From: Hedera helix
Taxonomy: Eukaryota; Streptophyta; Magnoliopsida; Apiales; Araliaceae
Direction of reading: 5' to 3'
DNA: 64,000 bases
NCBI GenBank assembly: GCA_947179155.2
Contig: OX359275.1
Span: forward strand, 6,389,501-6,453,500
Both the position numbers and the translations under genes were made by a program. How positions within the stretch are numbered: the first letter of the stretch is position 1; every line of letters starts with the position of its first letter. This document shows positions 61,298 through 64,000 of this stretch, piece by piece. A model generated the notes under the pieces. That model made no database searches. It saw only the letters and a program-made list of their open reading frames with translations, and was not told the DNA's origin.

Positions 61298-63256
61298 TGT
61301 GACGACCCCGAATCCGGGTTTCTCGAACCTCGGATCCGGTTCAAGACGAGTACAACATTTTCCTTATTGTTCATGAATTACAACAATATTATAATTGGTA
61401 AATAACCATTTATTTACAATTTTACAACATCTCTTTCTATTCCAGAATCGAAATCTTTATACATTCCTAGTATGTCTTAATATCATACATGATACGACAT
61501 TCTATTACAATCAACTTATGTATTTAACACTCATATAACATACCAACTAAGTTTTATGATACACAATCATTTACCTGTCCAATTCGGACTGATATCTACA
61601 ATAGATATTTAGATCTTCAATGGAAGTAATATGTTTTCTTGTTCCTTGTTCTTTATCGAGAACTTCAGGTAACTAGCCTTATCTGAAATTGTTGGTTTAG
61701 GCAAAAGTGAGCACGACGGCTCAGCAAGTTCAACAGCTACACATAACACATTACATGCTTCACATAAAATTTACAATTTATACTAACATCATGTTTTTCA
61801 TGCATTTCAGTTTATGACATACTGCTCATGCATATCATGCCTCGCATTTAATCTATGCTTCATGTCTAACCTCTATCATGACATATAGTTCAATGCAGAA
61901 CAATTGTCTTAAATCAACTACCGCATATCAACAGTTCAAATCAACTTATTGCACAAAGGCACATTAAAACATCTTTGCACATAACCACGTATGAGCACAT
62001 CTCAGTTTAATAACAAACTTATAATTCATGCACATAATACAACACGTTCTGAAAAACTTGCCTGGACTTGTATAACCAGCTTACGTTAATCTTTCATGTT
62101 CCTTGCACCACCTACACGGTATGTGATATCAACGGTGCACAATATCAGTCAAAGTTTGACTCAATACTAAATCTTATTTTAAAGATATTTATTTCTTCTT
62201 ATCATCCCCTTTATTTAATAAGGTTAATTTCATATTTTAGTCTCTCTTTGACTTGACTCAGTGTTTCATATTCAACACCATAAATCTTTTGTTCGAAACT
62301 ATGCAATTCTGACATTTATTAATGTCACTGCATTAAAACTTGTACCATATATTTATTTAGGTCGATCCACCAATTAATCACTAATGGACCATACCCTTGG
62401 TTTAACTTAATCACATCATTTATCTCGATACCTATCATAATATTACCCACCTTGGATAATATTTTAACTTTTACTATCAATTAGTAATAACTTATAATGT
62501 TATTTAATTGTTAAATAACACTTTAAATAATCATTACTATTATTAATTTATTTTTAATAATAGTTTACCTTAATCATTATTATTAATCTTTTAATAATAA
62601 TTTAATTAATTGCTTGCTAATATTATTACCCTTTAATAATATTTTAATTGACTTCTCATTATTATCAATCATTTTAATAATAATTTAATTGTTCATCAAT
62701 ATTATCAATCATTTAATAATATTTGAAATCCTCACGTATCATTAGTAATTATTTAATAACGATTCAACCCTTAACTATTATTACCCAATAGTTAATTACT
62801 TGTTAAACAATATTATTAATTCTTTAATAATATTCTAAATCTTTATTTATCATTATTATTTATTTAATAATGATTTAACTCTTAACTATTATTATTTAAT
62901 AGTTAATTAAATGCTAAATAATATTATTAATCATTTAATAATATTTTAAATTAATTACATATCATTATTAATTATTGAATAATGATTTAATTCTTAACTA
63001 TTATCATTTAATAGTTAGTCAATAATATTATCAATATATTTTAATTACTTAATAATCTTCTTTCGATTAAGTAATAATTTATTCCACTTAATTACCATTT
63101 AATTATTATTTAATATGAATTAAATAATAATTAATTAACTAATTATCCGAACTCATTATTTAATATTAATTAAATAATAATTAATTAATTAATTAACCTT
63201 ACTTATTATTTAATATTAATTAAATAATAAATAATTAGTTTATTAACCTTAATTAT
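61298..63256 (-). mobile_element. LTR fragment, minus strand, split by the element at 63257
   Basis: It starts TGTGACGACCCCGAATCCGGG on the plus strand, the reverse of the GGGGTCGTTACA-type LTR end. It contains GAGCACGACGGCTCAGCAAG at about 61708 (shared with 44138) and about 750 bp of AT-only quasi-palindromes (62480-63250). The remaining part would lie beyond the window. Confidence 0.65.
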
Positions 63257-64000
63257 TGTAATATCCCGGATATTTAAATGAATTAGAAATAAAATATTTA
63301 ATATTTAATAAAGGTTGGAGTTTGATAACCTAGTAGTGATAGATAAATAGAGGTCCAAATTAAATTTATCGGACTAACTTAGATATGGTGATATCAAAAT
63401 TTTTTTTTAGTTAGCAAGTACAGTGATAATTCAATGAACTTGGCTAATAGCAAGTCTAATTAGATTAAGATAATTTAATTAGCGGAGTTATGTAATTATG
63501 CGACGTGGTTGCGTGTAAATTAAATATGTATTTATATGAATATATATATATGTGTGCATATTTAGTAACATAATTTAATGATTAATTAAATTGTGATAAT
63601 TAGATAGATTAATATTAAATTAATCTGAATTGAATTAAAAGGTTAATTGTGGAATTAATTTAGTTATTATATTGATTATACTCATTAATCAATATTTATG
63701 TAAATTATTGATAAATTATTTGTGAGGAATAATTATGTAAATTATATAATTATAAATTATATAAAGTAGTTGAATTAATTAAGGGAGATTAATAATTGTA
63801 TATATGTACAACATTTAATTTCACATATATGTACATATATATAAAGGGATTAAATTAATTAAGTAATTTTAAATAGTAATTGAATATATTAAATGAATAT
63901 ATTCTATAATTAAATAAATCATTGTAAATGATTTATGAGAGTGAGAAATTTAATTATACAATTATTTGTGTAATATTAATTAAATAATTAAATAAATTAT
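63257..64000 (+). mobile_element. LTR fragment running off the window
   Basis: It starts TGTAATATCCCGGATATTT and follows 55592-56330 almost base for base. Without the right end one cannot say whether it is a solo LTR or a full element. Confidence 0.8.

Noticed and set aside
62068..62256. 62-codon plus-strand frame
   Set aside because: Short, AT-rich, inside an LTR fragment; no support.

Overview
This window is intergenic DNA from a plant nuclear genome, most likely a eudicot. It is about 70% A+T by eye, has plant-type introns, and consists almost wholly of transposable elements and one endogenous pararetrovirus. I found no intact host gene, rRNA, tRNA gene or CRISPR. Almost every element is decayed by nonsense codons, frameshifts, truncation or conversion to solo LTRs. 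This looks like pericentromeric or other gene-poor heterochromatin; I cannot name the species.

Layout. 104-7905: CACTA (En/Spm) DNA transposon with left terminus, subterminal AGCGACCGA repeats at both ends, a broken TNP2-type transposase (three exons) and a second broken transposon gene (about six exons); the right CACTA terminus is not visible. 7906-10146: AT-rich non-coding DNA with a (TA)n tract. 10147-22242: a minus-strand Athila/Tat-like Ty3/gypsy element with gag and protease but no RT, RNase H or integrase. Its 5' LTR is split by a minus-strand chromovirus-type solo LTR (16039-21623), itself split by an Ogre/Tat-type solo LTR (16632-18579). 22243-24560: non-coding DNA with four 247-bp tandem repeats. 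About 24560-32230: a nearly full-length, single-piece, florendovirus-like endogenous pararetrovirus (movement protein, coat/zinc finger, protease, RT-RNase H, ORF2, promoter, poly(A) signal) on the minus strand.

32385-41443: a minus-strand Tekay/Del-like chromovirus (gag, protease, RT, RNase H, integrase, chromodomain) with a 2.8-kb 3' LTR, a truncated 5' LTR and an extra coiled-coil ORF ahead of gag. 41443-47268: a plus-strand LTR element with no coding capacity (LARD-like). 47269-54995: a truncated minus-strand Ogre/Tat-type element (5' LTR, PBS, gag) whose LTR holds a 3.9-kb plus-strand chromovirus-type solo LTR (50767-54639). 55592-60145: a 4.55-kb solo LTR with a perfect GTGGG duplication, inserted in a trinucleotide microsatellite. 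61298-64000: two more LTR fragments, one inserted in the other.

The main unexplained signals are regulatory-looking DNA rather than genes. (1) A GC-rich cassette of near-perfect palindromes (CGCGCAATGCGCG, AAACGACGTCGTTT, AAAACGGCACCGTTTT types) recurs in LTRs of at least three different families. (2) One solo LTR carries instead an array of about ten CTCTACGATC-type boxes including a 16-bp perfect palindrome. (3) A 24-26-bp dyad (GTCTA ... GGCTAGAC) occurs four times at exactly 26 bp in the non-coding element and again in other LTR sequence. These could be shared promoter, silencing or nucleoprotein sites; that is inference.
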